The notes beneath the pieces were generated by a model. That model worked only from the letters and a program-made list of their open reading frames with translations. It was not told the DNA's origin and searched no databases. A program made the position numbers and the translations under genes. Below, in pieces: positions 49,014 through 62,501 of a stretch of 64,000 nt of DNA. The DNA comes from Glossina fuscipes. Lineage: Eukaryota; Arthropoda; Insecta; Diptera; Glossinidae. Positions within the stretch are counted from its first letter, which is position 1. Every line of letters starts with the position of its first letter. The stretch is taken from the NCBI RefSeq assembly GCF_014805625.2, contig NW_023998421.1:7707753-7771752 (forward strand), read 5' to 3'.

Positions 49014-52000
49014 TCAGCTATCTTTGTTTGCAGCTTGCGCCCTTAAGTATTCTTTTCGCATTTGCTTGGTTATAAAATGGACGATGTGCACGCTTAACCA
49101 GTCGGGAACTAATTTTAGAAAAAAGTACTGAAAAGTCATACCATTTACTACTCGCATGTTTCTGTTTCCATATAATAAAAGCGCTCACCTGTATACCATG
49201 CGACCAGTAACCAGTGGTCTCAACGGTTTTACCCAAAGTGAAGACTGCCGACCGAGTAAAAGTCTGTACTTGTGGTATTAGTAGATTGCCTTTCATTATT
49301 GTTGCCGAATATTGATTCATTTTGGTGACCAAAAACATCGGTGTTACACATTGCACGACAATGTTATACTCTGACAATTCCTGGGCCATAGCTAACGTCA
49401 GAGATTTTATGTAACGTTTGCTAGCTGCATAAACAGCCATTAATGGCATCGGTTGCAATTCCGAGCCCGATGATATATTAACTATAGCACCTTTGCCTTG
49501 TTTCTTCATTTCCGGTATTAGTAGACGGGACATTAAGGTGACAGCGCCCACGTTTATATTGATGATATCCCAAAGTAGATTTTCCGGTTGCTTACACAAT
49601 TCGTCCGGGTAATCGTACATGCGCCCAACATTGTTAACTAAACATCAATTCATTTTAATTTCACTCTATAGAGAGTGTATAGACACAATCTTTCAAATTG
49701 CATGCGATTACCTAATATGCTCACTGGTATACCAGTTAGCTCTTGTCTGATGTGTTCGTAAATTTCCTTGCCTTTAGAAAAATCCGCTACAATCCATTTA
49801 GTTTTAACTTTATACGAGTTTTCTAAAAATGCGGATAATTTTTACGATTATTAGACAAAGAGTATTAACAGCATTTTTAATTCTTTTCATTACCAATTTC
49901 GCCAGTTACCGCAACAAGTTTTTCCTTTGTACGTGATATTAAAACCACATTAAGGCCTTGTTTAGCCAACTCTTTCGCGTACTCTTTACCAATACCATCT
50001 GTAGCGCCCGTAATTACTGCAACGATAATAGCATAGAAGCAAGAAATGAATAAAAAAAATTGTCTGCTTATAAAAACTAACAGGCATGACAGGTCGTATC
50101 TGCCCAGACAAACTTATTATGCAAATTAAGAAAAAAAAAAAACGGGGAAAAAATACATGCATATATACATGCATATGTATATGCTATGCTAATGATTGAG
50201 TTGATTTTAACAGTGTAATGATAATTGGTTTTTTAAATGCCTAAAAAAATTGTCTATATTCGCAATCGATCGATGTATGAGGGCGGGATGCAGCAATAAT
50301 TTCATTCGCATTACTTAGCACATCACATAAGCATATTGTGCAACATCAATGAATCGTTTGTTTTGGAAGTAGGCTAAGTCTATTCTTAAAATAGTTGTTT
50401 CTACAACCTAGAACACTTGTGGTAGAGATTATATTAAGTTTTGCGAATGTACCGCCTTATGTATGTATGACGAACCTAAGATAGATGCGCTCACCTTTTA
50501 TTATGCTGATCGATTCAGGGAATGATCATTCATAGTTTGAAAATGTTTCACTAGTCTACCTTAAGCTTTTGTGGATATGCCAAAGGATGTCTGTCCGTTT
50601 GTCCATGTATTTTTGAGTTCAATTTATCGGTCGTAATTTATGAGATATTTTGATTAAATTTAATTCACTGACGTGTCTTGACCCAAGGACGAAATGGTTA
50701 TTGAAAATGGTTGAGATCGGCCCACATTTTGAATAACTGTATTAAGCGAAGCTAATCAAGGTATTTCATGGCGGGCCATGTCCCACTATAGGGTTTTCAT
50801 TTATTTTTTTCTAAACAGGAAGAAAAATTAATTTCTTAGAACGACCATAGAGAGAGTTAGAGCCGCTCATAGCGAAATACGTTGGCGTGGGGGAACATCT
50901 TTTCGGCAAAATGCATTTATTAAATAGCAAAATTATAAAATAAACTCAACGAAAAAATTAAAGAAGGAAATAAAAAAAGTTTAAAAAAGGCACGACTGCA
51001 CGTGTAGTTGACTAAAAAAAAATTTTCCAAGTCAAACTAAGATATTCCATTGCTGTAACACTACATCTATCATTCGTCCTGCGGCTGATCATTTAGTTTC
51101 ATGTAAACAGTCAAAGGTGGGTTAACTTAGACTGCCTGAAATGGATGTGATAATGGCGCAGCGAAAAATATTCATTTATTATACCATTTAGTTACACCCT
51201 GCACTAGCTTTGAAGAAAGCATACGAATTGCGGGGAATGTATGTGAAGCGATGGACGACTTCGAATTTGGTTCCCAAGGTGGTTTCGTCCACCTTGGAAG
51301 TACAAAAAGTCTTTCTATGAAAAATTTCCTAATTTTGATATTTTTAATCCTATTATATTAATCAGAATATAGAATGGACCGCCCGCTCCAATAATTTGAA
51401 AATGAAATTAAAAGCTAAACCGAAATTCATTTGTAACTCAATAGTAACCGCAGCACACATTTACTTTTCACTCTATTCGCATTCCAAAGGTGAAATAGGA
51501 AAAACCATAGTGTTTCTGTGCAAGCGGATCTTTGACGTTTGGTAAAAGCATCGATCACTTTATCAAAACCACATTTAATCGGAACTCCTCCGAACGGTAA
51601 ATGAATATCTGTTTTAAGTTGTAAATTGTAGATTTGTCTACTGTGAGCAGGTCGCGTCCAGTTTCGAACCTGGTCTCTTGAAATTGGCTAGAAAGTCATT
51701 TCGACACGTTTACAGATGGATATTATCATAAGCTTACATAACATAATTATATTGTACGATATGATGTTTGATGGCAAGTTTTTGGTGTTGAAAAAAAAAT
51801 GTTCAGCAATAGTTGCTGTTGAACGTTAATTACTGCTGCTGGTGGGACATGCCTTCATAATTTGATATCTCAAGTTTTAAGTGCTGGTAATGGTTTCTTA
51901 AACTTAAATTTTTTATTTTTTTTGCCTATAATTGGTTATTAATGTAGTTTTTGTGGTCAACGAGTACCATAAACTAATATAAATGTCATATGTTGGTATT

Positions 52001-53742
52001 TTGTGTGTTTGTAAAGTTACAATATATTCATATTAGAAAAACCTTGAGCTTGACGTATTGTGCTGAAGGTTTTCAAACATAATATTTAATTATTATTATT
52101 AACTACACTGCTCTCGATATCAATGCATCAGACTATCATGCCAGTCTGTCTTTGCTTTATTCTGTAGCTAGGAAGGTAGGAACAAAGTTTTACACCACGA
52201 AATTTTTTTTCACACCAAACTGATGTCCACGCACAATAAGTCTATGATGCTATCGTTTATCACGGTTAGGAGGATAACAAAGAGGACGAAAATGAATTTA
52301 AAAGCGAATATAACGGCTGTTATTGTTTGACGTTAATCTTAAAGGTTAATATTTATCATTCTTTTAATTATTTTTTAAGAAAGTAAGTTTAAGCGGGTCG
52401 CCCGAGTTATTACGAATAATGACGAAGCGTAACTTTCATAAACGTTTTAATCGTAGATATCTATCATATTTCATATATATTCATGGTTTATTATTGCAAA
52501 ATTTTGCTTGTTATTTACAATTGTTGTCCAATTATTACATGTCAAATGCGTAAAGCACGACAATGCCAAAAATTTTTTTTAATTGAGTAACTAACAGTAA
52601 AACGGCGAATATACGCTAGTCAAGGTCGTTAGTATTCATTCATTTAAAACGACAGCGAAAGAAAAGCTACAAAAAAAAAATACCTTCGTTCGCTGTCAGT
52701 TGAATTTTGTGGAAATTGGTGTCTCTGCTGATGAGTTTCGAAAAAAAAAAAAAACACGTGGATCTGCTCTGACCCTTAATAGCTACGCGATGACACTACA
52801 TATTTGCTATGAAGACTAGACCTTCAAATTGATGAATAGTAAAATTGTTTGGAAAGTCTTCCGTATTCGTTCGTCTCGTATCGTATTTAATAAGATGTTT
52901 TTCATCGCGATAACTGCTCAATATCAACTAATTTCGATTGCCGGCAAATCATATAATATATCGCTGTTATTAAGTGGAGCAAGCTCATCACTTTTTATGC
53001 AATGTAAACAACACCTCGTTTATTATTGTTAATTATGGCTGGGCGCAGTTGAATAACTTACTAATCGTATGTTTGCAAGTATTAGTAACTACAGCAAGCT
53101 ATTATAAACCTATAAGCACGTATGAATGAGTATAATTGAATTAATGGGAAAATGATAGATTTTAGGTAAAATTATTTATTAAAATATTTATACCCTACAC
53201 CATTTATGCGACAGTGGTATGTTAAGTTTATGCCAATGCATATAACTTCTGAACTGAACTGAATGTAGATCCAATGTAGATATTCAGAATCATTTTACGA
53301 ATCGACGTAAGCATATCTGTCGGTCTTGTATATTTGCGCTCGACGGATAGGACGCAATTTCTGAGATATTTTGATGAAATTTGACATGCCGACTTGTTTT
53401 GGTACAAGGATGAACGCTACAGTAAATCTACCACTGCCCATATAACGACTTATTTTGAAAAGTTTTCATATGAATAACTGTATTAAGCGAAGTGTCGCCA
53501 GGTATTTAGTGATATAATATTTTCACTTTTACATTAATGTTTTTGTTTTTTTTTTTTTACTCACCTGCCCATTTACCGAATTTGTCGATCAAATTGTGTG
53601 GTAACTCTGGTTGGAAATATGGCTCCAATATTGCTTTCAAAATACTAATCAGTGATTTGAAACTCGCGTACAGATATAAGACAGTCACTAGAAGGCCGAT
53701 TACATAAATAATTGATGAGAGCAATTGAAAAAAGGCCGACAT
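49014..53742 (-). CDS. 17-beta-HSD12-type SDR reductase, gene B
   Basis: Five exons on the minus strand, 53742-53565, 50016-49894, 49822-49712, 49637-49189 and 49127-49014, give 324 residues. Exons 2-5 have exactly the lengths of gene A (123, 111, 449, 114). Features in order: N-terminal membrane helix ([19 protein letters not shown]), FGKWA, the cofactor motif [29 protein letters not shown] with the catalytic Ser, VYAASKRY with the YxxxK pair, and a VPDWL-type C-terminal membrane-associated segment. It is a tandem duplicate of gene A and should catalyse the same type of NADPH-dependent ketone reduction at the ER. The C-terminus AANKDS lacks gene A's KxKxx signal. The start at 53742 matches the exon 1 length of gene C; an in-frame ATG at 53757 would add five residues. 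Intron 1 is 3.5 kb and full of repeats. Confidence 0.85.
50408..50805 (+). repeat. Dispersed repeat, type 1, in gene B intron 1
   Basis: ACTTGTGGTAGAGATTATAT, TAAGTTTTGCGAATGTACCG, GTCCGTTTGTCCATGTATTT, TTGAGTTCAATTTATCGGTC, TTGACCCAAGGACGAAATGG, TGTATTAAGCGAAGC and CCATGTCCCACTATAGGG. It is nearly full length. Confidence 0.85.
51274..51297. other. Perfect 9-bp hairpin
   Basis: CCAAGGTGG and CCACCTTGG are separated by TTTCGT. It lies in gene B intron 1 with no T tract after it. No function can be assigned. Confidence 0.6.
51648..51712 (-). repeat. tRNA-like relic
   Basis: On the minus strand CTAGCC, AAGAGACCAGGTTCGAAACT and GGACGCGACC contain a good B box (GGTTCGAAAC) within a CCAG/CTGG stem. 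The order resembles the tRNA-like element at 62753 (CTAGC, GGTTCAAATC, GTGCGG). The A-box side is degraded. Confidence 0.35.
53190..53535 (+). repeat. Dispersed repeat, type 1, in gene B intron 1
   Basis: TTTATACCCTACACCATTTA, GTGGTATGTTAAGTTTATGC, TCAGAATCATTTTACGAATC, TGAGATATTTTGATGAAATT, TGAATAACTGTATTAAGCGA and AGTGTCGCCAGGTATTTAGT. It is well preserved and ends about 30 bp before gene B exon 1. Confidence 0.85.
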
Positions 53743-54293
53743 GCTGTTGAAAACCATTAAGACACCGGTTTGCGTAATTTTTCAATAATTTATATATAAA
53801 TTTCAATTATCTTTTCTTTTTTTTTTATTAAATACAAAAAAGACCTTTTTTTAATACTTTTATGAAACTTTTAAACAAATAGTATTTTTATTGACAGTTA
53901 AATGTGCTTTTTTTGGAACCGTTTGATAACTCGTTGTAACACGCACTGATGTGATGTAAACAATTGGTGAATAGTAGTAATTTTAAATTTACAAAAAAAA
54001 TGAAAAGACATCGCCTTGGAACAGAAACTTGAATTTTAGCCATCCATAGTTAAAATAAAAATAAAAAAACTACTATTGCAGCCGCTAACACAATTTGTTG
54101 CATAAGTATATGTGCACAGACAAACTTTTTACAACGTGATAACGTCTTTGATAAACTTACTAATGGGAAGGAACCTTTGCAACACGATTGCTGATATGTA
54201 GCTTGAGTACGTATGGTTGTGTTGCTAAAGAAAGAGGTTTTAAAGTTAAAATTTAAGAAGAAATTCGTTGACTAGTAAGAAAACTTCCAAAAA

Positions 54294-54299
<6 letters not shown>

Positions 54300-54324
<25 letters not shown>

Positions 54325-54362
54325 GGATAAATTAAGAAATAGTCTTATATAACTTATATACA

Positions 54363-54393
<31 letters not shown>
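54300..54393. repeat. (GA)n and (TA)n microsatellites
   Basis: An AG run at 54300-54325 is followed 35 bp later by an ATATGTATATA tract that becomes pure TA to about 54393. Confidence 0.95.
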
Positions 54394-55703
54394 TTTTTGG
54401 CGTAATATCACTCGTATAGGGCGATGACGCGGTGAGGTTCAGAAAGAAGTGACAAAAGATAAAGAGATAGGCAATGATCGCGGTTTAGTGGGGATGTGTA
54501 CGCAATCGATCAGCGTTATGCCTTTACTTAGTGAGCCCTAGCTACAACAATGTATTCTCTATCGCACAGCGATCAGCGCATTGACTTGGTTAATCGTAAT
54601 GCTTATCTATTCGGCTAAATAAGAGCAACACTTTATAGAATCGAAAAAAAGCATGCCAGAAAGCATGACAGCATGTTATTGATACCTTCGATAAGTCTTC
54701 TTTATTCCTTCATTCTTTGCATTATCACAACGTTATATGATCAGAGGCAGATAGCGGACATTGGTGATCGTGTAAAATTGCAATAAATTTAAATCACAAA
54801 AAATAAATTTGTTTATTTACTTTTATTACGAAATATTAACAGCGTAATTAATTATAGCTAATATTTTTTGCGATTACTTTTAACGATTTTTTAAAATTAT
54901 TTAAGAATACAAATTTGTATACAAAATACTCAACAAGAAGTCAAGAAGTCAAGTCATTGCTGTTATCTCATCTCAGTTCTGTTAAAAGCTATTTCCGATA
55001 CGAAAATAAAACAAAAAAATCCAATAAAATATAATATATAATAAAAATGGAAAGTACATACCCTACACATTGTATGCATCATTGTGCGTACGTGCGCATG
55101 TTATTCTCGGAAAGTATTAAAATTTTTACCTTTATATTCTTTCTCTCTTATTAGAAATTGCGATTTACCCTTCCTTGCTCCGAGTCCGTTGATTTGTTTG
55201 CCCGACCGTTACGTTTGGGTGGTTACAATTTCGTCAGACGGGTTTGGAAAATACATCAATCTGTCCCTGAGTCCCCGCCATAATTAAAAAAAATTGGATA
55301 CTTTTTCTCTCCGTACTAACTTGTGAGGCCAGGATTTTCGCTTTACTTTAGTTTGGTTCCAGATTTTCGATAACATAACTATATTAAGTTCATAGCTGAT
55401 CTGAACCAGACTAGGGATTCGTTTACGTTAACCAAAAAGCATATATCTTTTATTTATATCGGGTTTTTAGTTGGAAGACATTGCTCTCTCTTTCTCTTTC
55501 TCACTTTTTTGGCGTACGCATATCTCTATCAATGGGCTTTCTTGTACTTCAAAGTCAGATTTTCTAAGATTTGTAGGACTACTGGCAGTGTCTGGGGCAG
55601 TGCATTTTTTATCATTGTTATCACGACATTATTATGCCATTTAACTAGTTTTAAATTGAGGCGATGTTTTAGTACATTTCTTATTTTTAGTGGCATTGTT
55701 TTT

Positions 55704-55723
55704 GAGGGGGGGAGGGGGGGGTG
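55704..55723 (+). other. G-rich tract
   Basis: Runs of 5-7 and 8 G separated by single A residues could form a G-quadruplex on the + strand. Nothing nearby suggests a role. Confidence 0.5.
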
Positions 55724-58700
55724 TTGTAAGAATACTCATCGAATATTTCCCAAATTGCATGGCTTAGTTTCGGTGAATACAAATGCGTTTTTCATTCATC
55801 GAATTATATATAAAAAGTATGGCGAGAGGAGGCAGCAACTGTTTTCACTATAACAGAGAAGTAATTAAAATGTTGTTTGCAAGCGCAACTAAAGCATATC
55901 CTCATTGCGCTCAATATGTTCACCGGCTTTCTTCATCAAAACACAAATAAAGCAGTGTATATTGGATACACTAGGCTTCCCTCTTCTTTATGCTAACCAA
56001 TGTTTACAAGCTTCGCCGAAGCGTTATGAAGGTATATTAATTTGTCATTGCGTTTGTAATAACGAAGAAAAAACTTAAGAGCACCCACGCTTTGAAGGGC
56101 GTTTCGGTGAGTGCGTTTAGCTCCAGTTCCAATATTAATGGCAAACAAAGCAATTATCGTGAAGCTCAGACAACAGTGAATGATGGTAACGGACACATCT
56201 CTACATATAAAGTTCACTCTTAATTATTATTTTAACTAAAATAATTAAATTTTATTTTAAATCGCTACGCTTGGGATCCTGTGACTCTGAGCAGAGTTGA
56301 CCACTTTCATTTGTGAGTCCCGGTTACATTTCATCTTTTTAGATCAACTGCGAAAGTGGATGTGATTTGTTAACAAGCCCGGGTAATACGTTTTCGAACA
56401 ATCATCGATTTGTCATCGATGTAATTAATTGTCCAAGTGAAATAGTTTCTTTTTATTTATATATGAGTTCACCGCTATACGTTCGCAATTTTGATTTAAC
56501 ACAAATAATTTAAAAGATAGGAACCCAAGAGTCGCACTGAGAAGAACATATCTTTGATGGATTTTTTTATTTTTGATCGTAAAAATACTGAACGATTGTG
56601 TGGGTCAATTTTAGTAACAACTAAGCAACTAAAAATTATAAGAAAAGTAAAATAAGAAGGAAGCACTTCCTGTTCTTTAACACTCTTTATGCACTATTTG
56701 TTCAATTATTATAGTTTCAAACACCAATACTAACATAAAAATTACGTTATGTTTTTGTCGGTTTTGTTTTTTATTCTGCGTACACTTCAACACTCTGATA
56801 ATTATGGCAAAAATTACAAAGAAATGAATAATATTTTCGAGTCACAAGCAAACATATAAACACTTTTATGACAAATGAATTGCAAGGCATTCATTCACAT
56901 CTAAATAGCTTGCAAGCGCAAAAAACGTCGACTATCGCTCTTCTTCTGCTTACAAATGCAATCTTCTAATTAAAATGAGGATTTCTTTGATTTACTTTCT
57001 CACTTCTTTCAATTTTTATTGCTTTTTTTTGTTTTGATTCTCTGCTTTGAACGAAAGCTCTCGTCTGAAGGAAGGAAAGCAGTGAAAGCTTTTTCTTTAT
57101 GTATTTCTGAAGATAAGCGACACTGAGGAAAAAAAAAAGAAACAAAATATGGAAACTCATTTAGAAAAACGTTGTAAGAAAATTTTGAAATTGCAAACTC
57201 TTATGTTAACCTTTTTCGAAAATATTTGGATAAATTTGTGCAAAACTTCTCCAAAGCCTTCTCATATGAACTTATTAATATAATTTTTTGCAATTGCTTT
57301 TAAGGAGAAGTTTTAGGGAAATGAAAAAGTCTGCAAACGATCACCAACTGGTGGGATCTTTTATTTTTAACACCAAAAAATTGCAAAATATTTACAAAGT
57401 ACAGCACAGTGGTGTGATGAGGCGGATGCATCAAAGCGGTTTAACTGACCAAGTCGGCCTTCGCGTGTTGAAATGTCAACATGGTAGGCCAAGGTAGTCG
57501 TAGCTATAGTGAGCGCTCAGTTGGTAAACGCATAACGCTTTCCACGATTAGGTGTGGTCGCTGCCTCCCTCTTTGTCCACCTTTTTCTAACCATTATCGT
57601 GTTGCACTTGTTGAGGAGACAACCGCTCAGTGATTGGTTATATTGAAAAAACAAAAAAATCCATACAAACCCTCTCAATTTCTGCGAACTTATTAAAGAT
57701 TTATTTGACTTCGCTCAGCTTTCCTTCAACCCAAGGTTCTTTATCTTCTCTATAATTTAATAGTATTGGTTGTTATCAGTAAAGTGTTAATTAATGAATG
57801 GTTCGGTTTGGGTTTCCCAATCTCTACAGGCACAAAGCACCATCTTATTTGATGTCAGTTGACAGTTTGCTAGCGTCCGTGCGGTTTCACTTATGCTGGT
57901 TTACGGACAAAGAATTGATATATTTTTTAATAAAGAATATAATTTATTACCAAGCTCGATTGACTTGCATTCATGCCCTCTTGGACAGCCCGCATAACTC
58001 TTGCACTCTTCCTTAATTCGTAGATTACGGCTCTTCTCTAGACGTAACTATTGCTAATATATCACCGCACTTATCTCGTCAGCGTACTAATTTCTTTCTT
58101 TTTTTGACCAGTCCCTCCGGGGATGGTATCTATTTCGAGGAAAATAAGAAGAGATGAGCAGGTGATAGCCACACTCACTAAAACTTCGACGAAAGCAAAC
58201 TCTGCCGAGATTTGATCTTTTGAACGCTAACTTGGCAGTTGCGATTCGTATTAACTCGATTACGCCTGCGGTTACATCAAACCTCGTACCACGCCCTCTT
58301 CTATTAAAAATATGTGATACCACTTTGGTGAGTATAATCAGATCAAGAGAAATTACTGGCTCTAGTTTGCTTTTTCTGTTCAATTCAACTCCACAGGGAT
58401 TTAAGGCCGCGGTAAGCATTTCTCAGATTTCAGATAGCTGATGAGTCACCTTCCCGAAATCTGATTGACAAAACATCGAAATCGTCAGATAAGTGGCAAA
58501 AATTCATTGTTAGCACTTCAAATAAAATGTTTTTCATTCACTTCAATACGAAATGCTATAGTTCATTCATTGTACATGATTTTCGGAATGGAGCAGAGAG
58601 AAAAAATGAAAACTTTTATATATTCAAAGTGGAAAATTGGAATACTAGGAATACTCGACCTTAGTTTTATGCAGATAAACTCCCGAATCTATGCTTCGAA

Positions 58701-60034
58701 AGCAAACCTTCAGCTAAGACTATGCATTCCAGAATATTTCAAATACCAAATTAATTACATCATATATAAACAATGTATTCCTGCTGTCTACTAACTCCGT
58801 TCTAAAGCATAAAATACATTTCGACAAAAGTTGAGAAACCATGCACTTTTACGCTTAATCAAAGATCGCAGTATGCAAAAAGTTATTTTTTTGTTTCGGT
58901 CATCCTTCATCGTTACTAAATGATAATATTCATATAAATGTATTTATTCAACAATGTGGTTTTTTAAGCTAAATATTCAAAAATGTTTCTGTGCCTCTAA
59001 AAGATATGATAAATGTTTGTTACGCGAGCCATACCTTCCTCTAGTTTAATTCAATCAATTCCTGAATGTATGCTTAAAAAGCCCTTAAAAAAGCTTAGCA
59101 AACTTTTATTTAATGCCACCTGAAACTAGGCAATAAAAGTATTTAAAATGTTTAATTAATTACTCGCTTTCCAGATCTTCTTGTCTGTGATTGGCTAAAA
59201 GAAAACTTTGCCTTTTTCTTTCCCGCATTTCGTGGCATTTTTACAAAAATTGAAAATCAAAGAGGTCAACATTTAATTAGCCTACATTTTTATCCCCAAT
59301 ATAAATGTAGAAATTTGTATTAATGTATTTGACATCTTTATAATTAAGATTTTTTTACATTTGAAGCCTAATTAAGAAGATAATAAAGAAGTCAAACTTT
59401 TAGTTTTAGATAAAATATTTAAAAAAATTCTGGTTTAATAGTTTCGACAAGAATTTTTCAGAAGATAAAGCAATAACTACTTTTCGAACAAACTATGCTG
59501 GATCAGTTATATCTGTATGCGTTCGCTGATCTACTTTAACATCTTAGCTGAAAGTCAAGCAACATTCAATCAACGCTTATTTCTATTATATTTTTTCTTA
59601 TACAATTTAGGACTTTCCCGTCGTAGAATCCGTTTAACTCTACATAGATATATGGGTGTACCTTGAGGTTTCCGTCTATCTTATGAATTCTGGTTGAGAA
59701 ATTGTATGTAACAAATTATGTATGTGATTCGATGTGCGTGTATATGTGTGGCAAATGACCTCCAGACACTCATTCATTAACAACGATTACAAAACGACCA
59801 TCATTTACGGCAGGAATAAATATATGTCAGATATTGTGTTTTTCTCTTGCTAGGGTTGTAACGTAAAATGACTCTTTTGCAATTTTACATAAATATCCGA
59901 CTTGCTCTTTTGTTTAAGCTCGTAAAACTGACTTGTGATTCAATTCTCTTGGCTTGATTAACTTTGTTTTTTGCTAATAGTCTGCTTATCTATCCTTTTC
60001 TGACATTTTTCTTTTCAATCCTTTTTCCCGCGAA

Positions 60035-60271
60035 ATGTTCTGGGAATTGTTTTTAATCTTAGTATTATTGGCAGCTTCACAGACTCAATACCAAGCGCGA
60101 CAATTCATATATTTATTTAGCTCCAATTTGCTAGAAACAAATTTCGATGACCTCTACCATCCAAAAGAAGAGCTTACTGCTTGTTCGTCTAAGATGAATT
60201 TATTTGACTGTACTCAGGGAGATATATGCTACGTCTACGCCTTCAATCACAGGTATGGAATAAGTTACTAA
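60035..60271 (+). CDS. Possible small secreted protein or first exon
   Basis: A 78-codon frame starts with a typical signal peptide (MFWELFLILVLLAASQT) and continues with an acidic middle (LLETNFDDLYHPKEE) and three Cys (TACSS, FDCTQ, DICY). A GTATGG after FNHR at about 60252 could be a splice donor, making this the first exon of a longer gene, but no matching downstream exon was found. The family is unrecognised. The signal-like start and Cys-containing tail are the only support. Confidence 0.3.
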   Translation: MFWELFLILVLLAASQTQYQARQFIYLFSSNLLETNFDDLYHPKEELTACSSKMNLFDCTQGDICYVYAFNHRYGISY

Positions 60272-61533
60272 AGTGTCAACTGCACTTTGGAAAGCAGATC
60301 GTAGTAATGATTTAGTTTTTTGTATTTAAGTTTTTTTCCAATTTTTGCGACAAACGATTAAACAAAATTAAACAAGTCGTAAAAACGTTTTGTAATAATT
60401 ATTACTATTATGTATGTTTATAGAAATAATTAGCTTGCATTTAATTAAAAATTCATTTTATAATATATCCGGTATCTTACCTTATAATATATCTGGTATA
60501 TTCCGTACAAAGGCTGTCTCTAACCTTTAATTCTTCGAAAGCTTTTTAAAAGCCAGCCATCTAAGTTGAATCACATAAAGCCGAACGCGTTATAATTCAT
60601 TTGCATTAAGTACGTTTAAATGTTTGGTTGTGCACCGAGAAACCATTTCCTAATAATTTCAACTTATTCGCGAAAAGAATTAGTTTTTAAGTGCAATTGA
60701 AATAAAATAAAATAATCTAAAGGTAACATTAGTAGGTCCTGCAACTACTTTGACCTCATGCCGTTAATGTGTTGAACACATGATTGTCTTAAAGTAAATT
60801 GTGCGCTATATGTGTATTTTTGTTCCGTAAGATCGCAAATGGGTTCATTTTCAGATATAAATTTTCAGATGCAAATGGCTGGCGGCTACCTTTATACAAT
60901 TCAATTCGAGGACTCCCATAACCATTTGTTTTAAAAATTCAGAACCATAAACTCTTTTGTACATAAAATTATTCATTTCTTCCAGCAGCCGTATCCTGAT
61001 AGGTGCATATATCTCGCCCTCCTCTCTTCATTTTGGGACGCAGGTAACACGAAAGCATTAAAAAGGTTAGGAAACTTTTGTATTCTTCGGAAACATCGAA
61101 AACAATGGTTAGCACATTAAACGCGTCAGCTTCAAAGTAAATTCAAAGTAAACTATGCCATTACTACTTTGTCTATGCATTAGGGATACTTAAGTTTTTC
61201 TATAAAAAAAATCAACCGAATTAGCGAATGATCCAAGGAGGCAAGAATAGAGCTTTCGTTTGTTATTGTGTTAGAATTAAATCTAATAAAGTTGAATTTG
61301 TTTTTTAATATTTTCGAATAAAGTGCTGACATTTCAGTGCAGTTATACTTCTCAGTTATTGTGAACGAAAAACGGGAGCAGTTGGTCTCCTCTGGTATAT
61401 ATATATTCATCCATGAAGTGTGAAGGTTGGTTACGTTCGTCTTTCCGATTGCAGCACAAGAAATAAACATCAGACACACTACAGTGTTGATCGATATACG
61501 ATCCTGTGTTGACCCACTCTGCACGCACTGTCC
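60272..61533. other. Intergenic, no gene seen
   Basis: AT-rich sequence with no motif-bearing frame. A short direct repeat (ATATATC.GGTAT.TTCC-like, about 60460-60510) is the only structure noted. Confidence 0.4.
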
Positions 61534-62060
61534 GCAGATTCGGCTGGATTTGCACATGAGGAAATTGTTGTGCGCTAATCAATCGGAGTACAAAGCTGGA
61601 CATAGCTGTAGCACGGCGATGCTTAAAGCCTTGGAGGACATTCGTACGAAGCCTAACCTGGAAGATCTGGCTATCCTTGCAGTCATTGGGTACTTTTTTG
61701 CGTTCAGGGGTACATTTTGGATCCTATTTTGTTTAGTACTTTTATTAATGATATGGTTGCATGCTGTCATAATTGTCACGTTCACTTGTTCGCTGATCAT
61801 GCACAAATTTACCTGTCATGCTCGCGCGGAATGGTGGATAGTCCGGTCAAGCATATAAGTGTAAATTTAGATCGCATCGCTCCATGATCTGGCTCTAACA
61901 ATTCAAAGTTGAATTCTGGCAGAACTAAAGCTCTTTCAATAGTCGGTTTTAATTCTAATTCGTTGCCGTCTCGGTAATTCGATGCGTGCTCGGTGAAGAC
62001 GTTGAGTTTGTTAGTGTGGTTTTCAATCTTGAGCTCAGGCTCAACTGTCGCTTGAGCGTT
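61534..62060 (+). mobile_element. Non-LTR retrotransposon reverse transcriptase relic, dead
   Basis: Readable blocks are KLLCANQSEYKAGHSCSTAM, LKALEDIRTKPNLEDLAILA, then DPILFSTFINDM, HNCHVHLFADHAQIYLSCSR, GMVDS.VKHI.VNLDRIA and KLNSGRTKALSIVGFNSNSL in changing frames. The stretch between the DIRT block and DPILF is missing about 60 residues, including the SKAFD block. The catalytic FADD box reads FADH. The long minus-strand frames here are its antisense shadow. Confidence 0.85.
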
Positions 62061-62501
62061 GTCGATTGTGTTCAAAAAAAAAAAAAAAAAAGGAAAAGAA
62101 GGTTTCAGTGAAGAAAAGGGCAATAACTACAATATTTTGAGTATGTAAAATTTTGTGTCCGTGGATGTCCCATAATTTGCACAAGATTTGAATGAAGTAA
62201 GAATGAAGAAAGCAGTTATTTGTTTTTAAGTGTAATATTTCTTATTCAGGCATAGAATATGGTTATGTATGGAACAACACACCGAGCGAACAGCATCCAC
62301 GTTTGCGCTGGCACATACGCACTTTTTTTGTACACAGGGTTGCGGACCTGTCATCTTTCAATTAGCCGTTGTTCTCAGCTATTGAAAGAATAAAGTGACA
62401 AATATGTGAAAAATATGAATTTTTCATATTATTTAGTGCTTAACTTATTTACATATATTAAAATATCTGAAATTGTAATCTTTTTAGGTTTCTTCAACAA
62501 C

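Larger units (their letters stand above)
53760..60034. other. Intergenic between genes B and C, no gene seen
   Basis: It contains GA and TA microsatellites (54300-54393), a G-rich tract (55704-55723) and long AT-rich sequence. Open frames here, for example 55509-55853 and 58087-58419 (minus), carry no recognisable domains or exon context. Confidence 0.4.

Noticed and set aside
57505..57560. tRNA-like GCGCTCAGTTGGTAAACGC
   Set aside because: Resembles a D arm, but there is no B box or acceptor pairing downstream.
58087..58441. Overlapping frames of 110 aa (minus) and 73 aa (plus)
   Set aside because: Both open by chance in a GC-richer patch; neither shows a known motif.
61809..62123. 104-aa minus-strand frame
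   Set aside because: Antisense of the reverse transcriptase relic (KLNSGRTKAL region on the plus strand).
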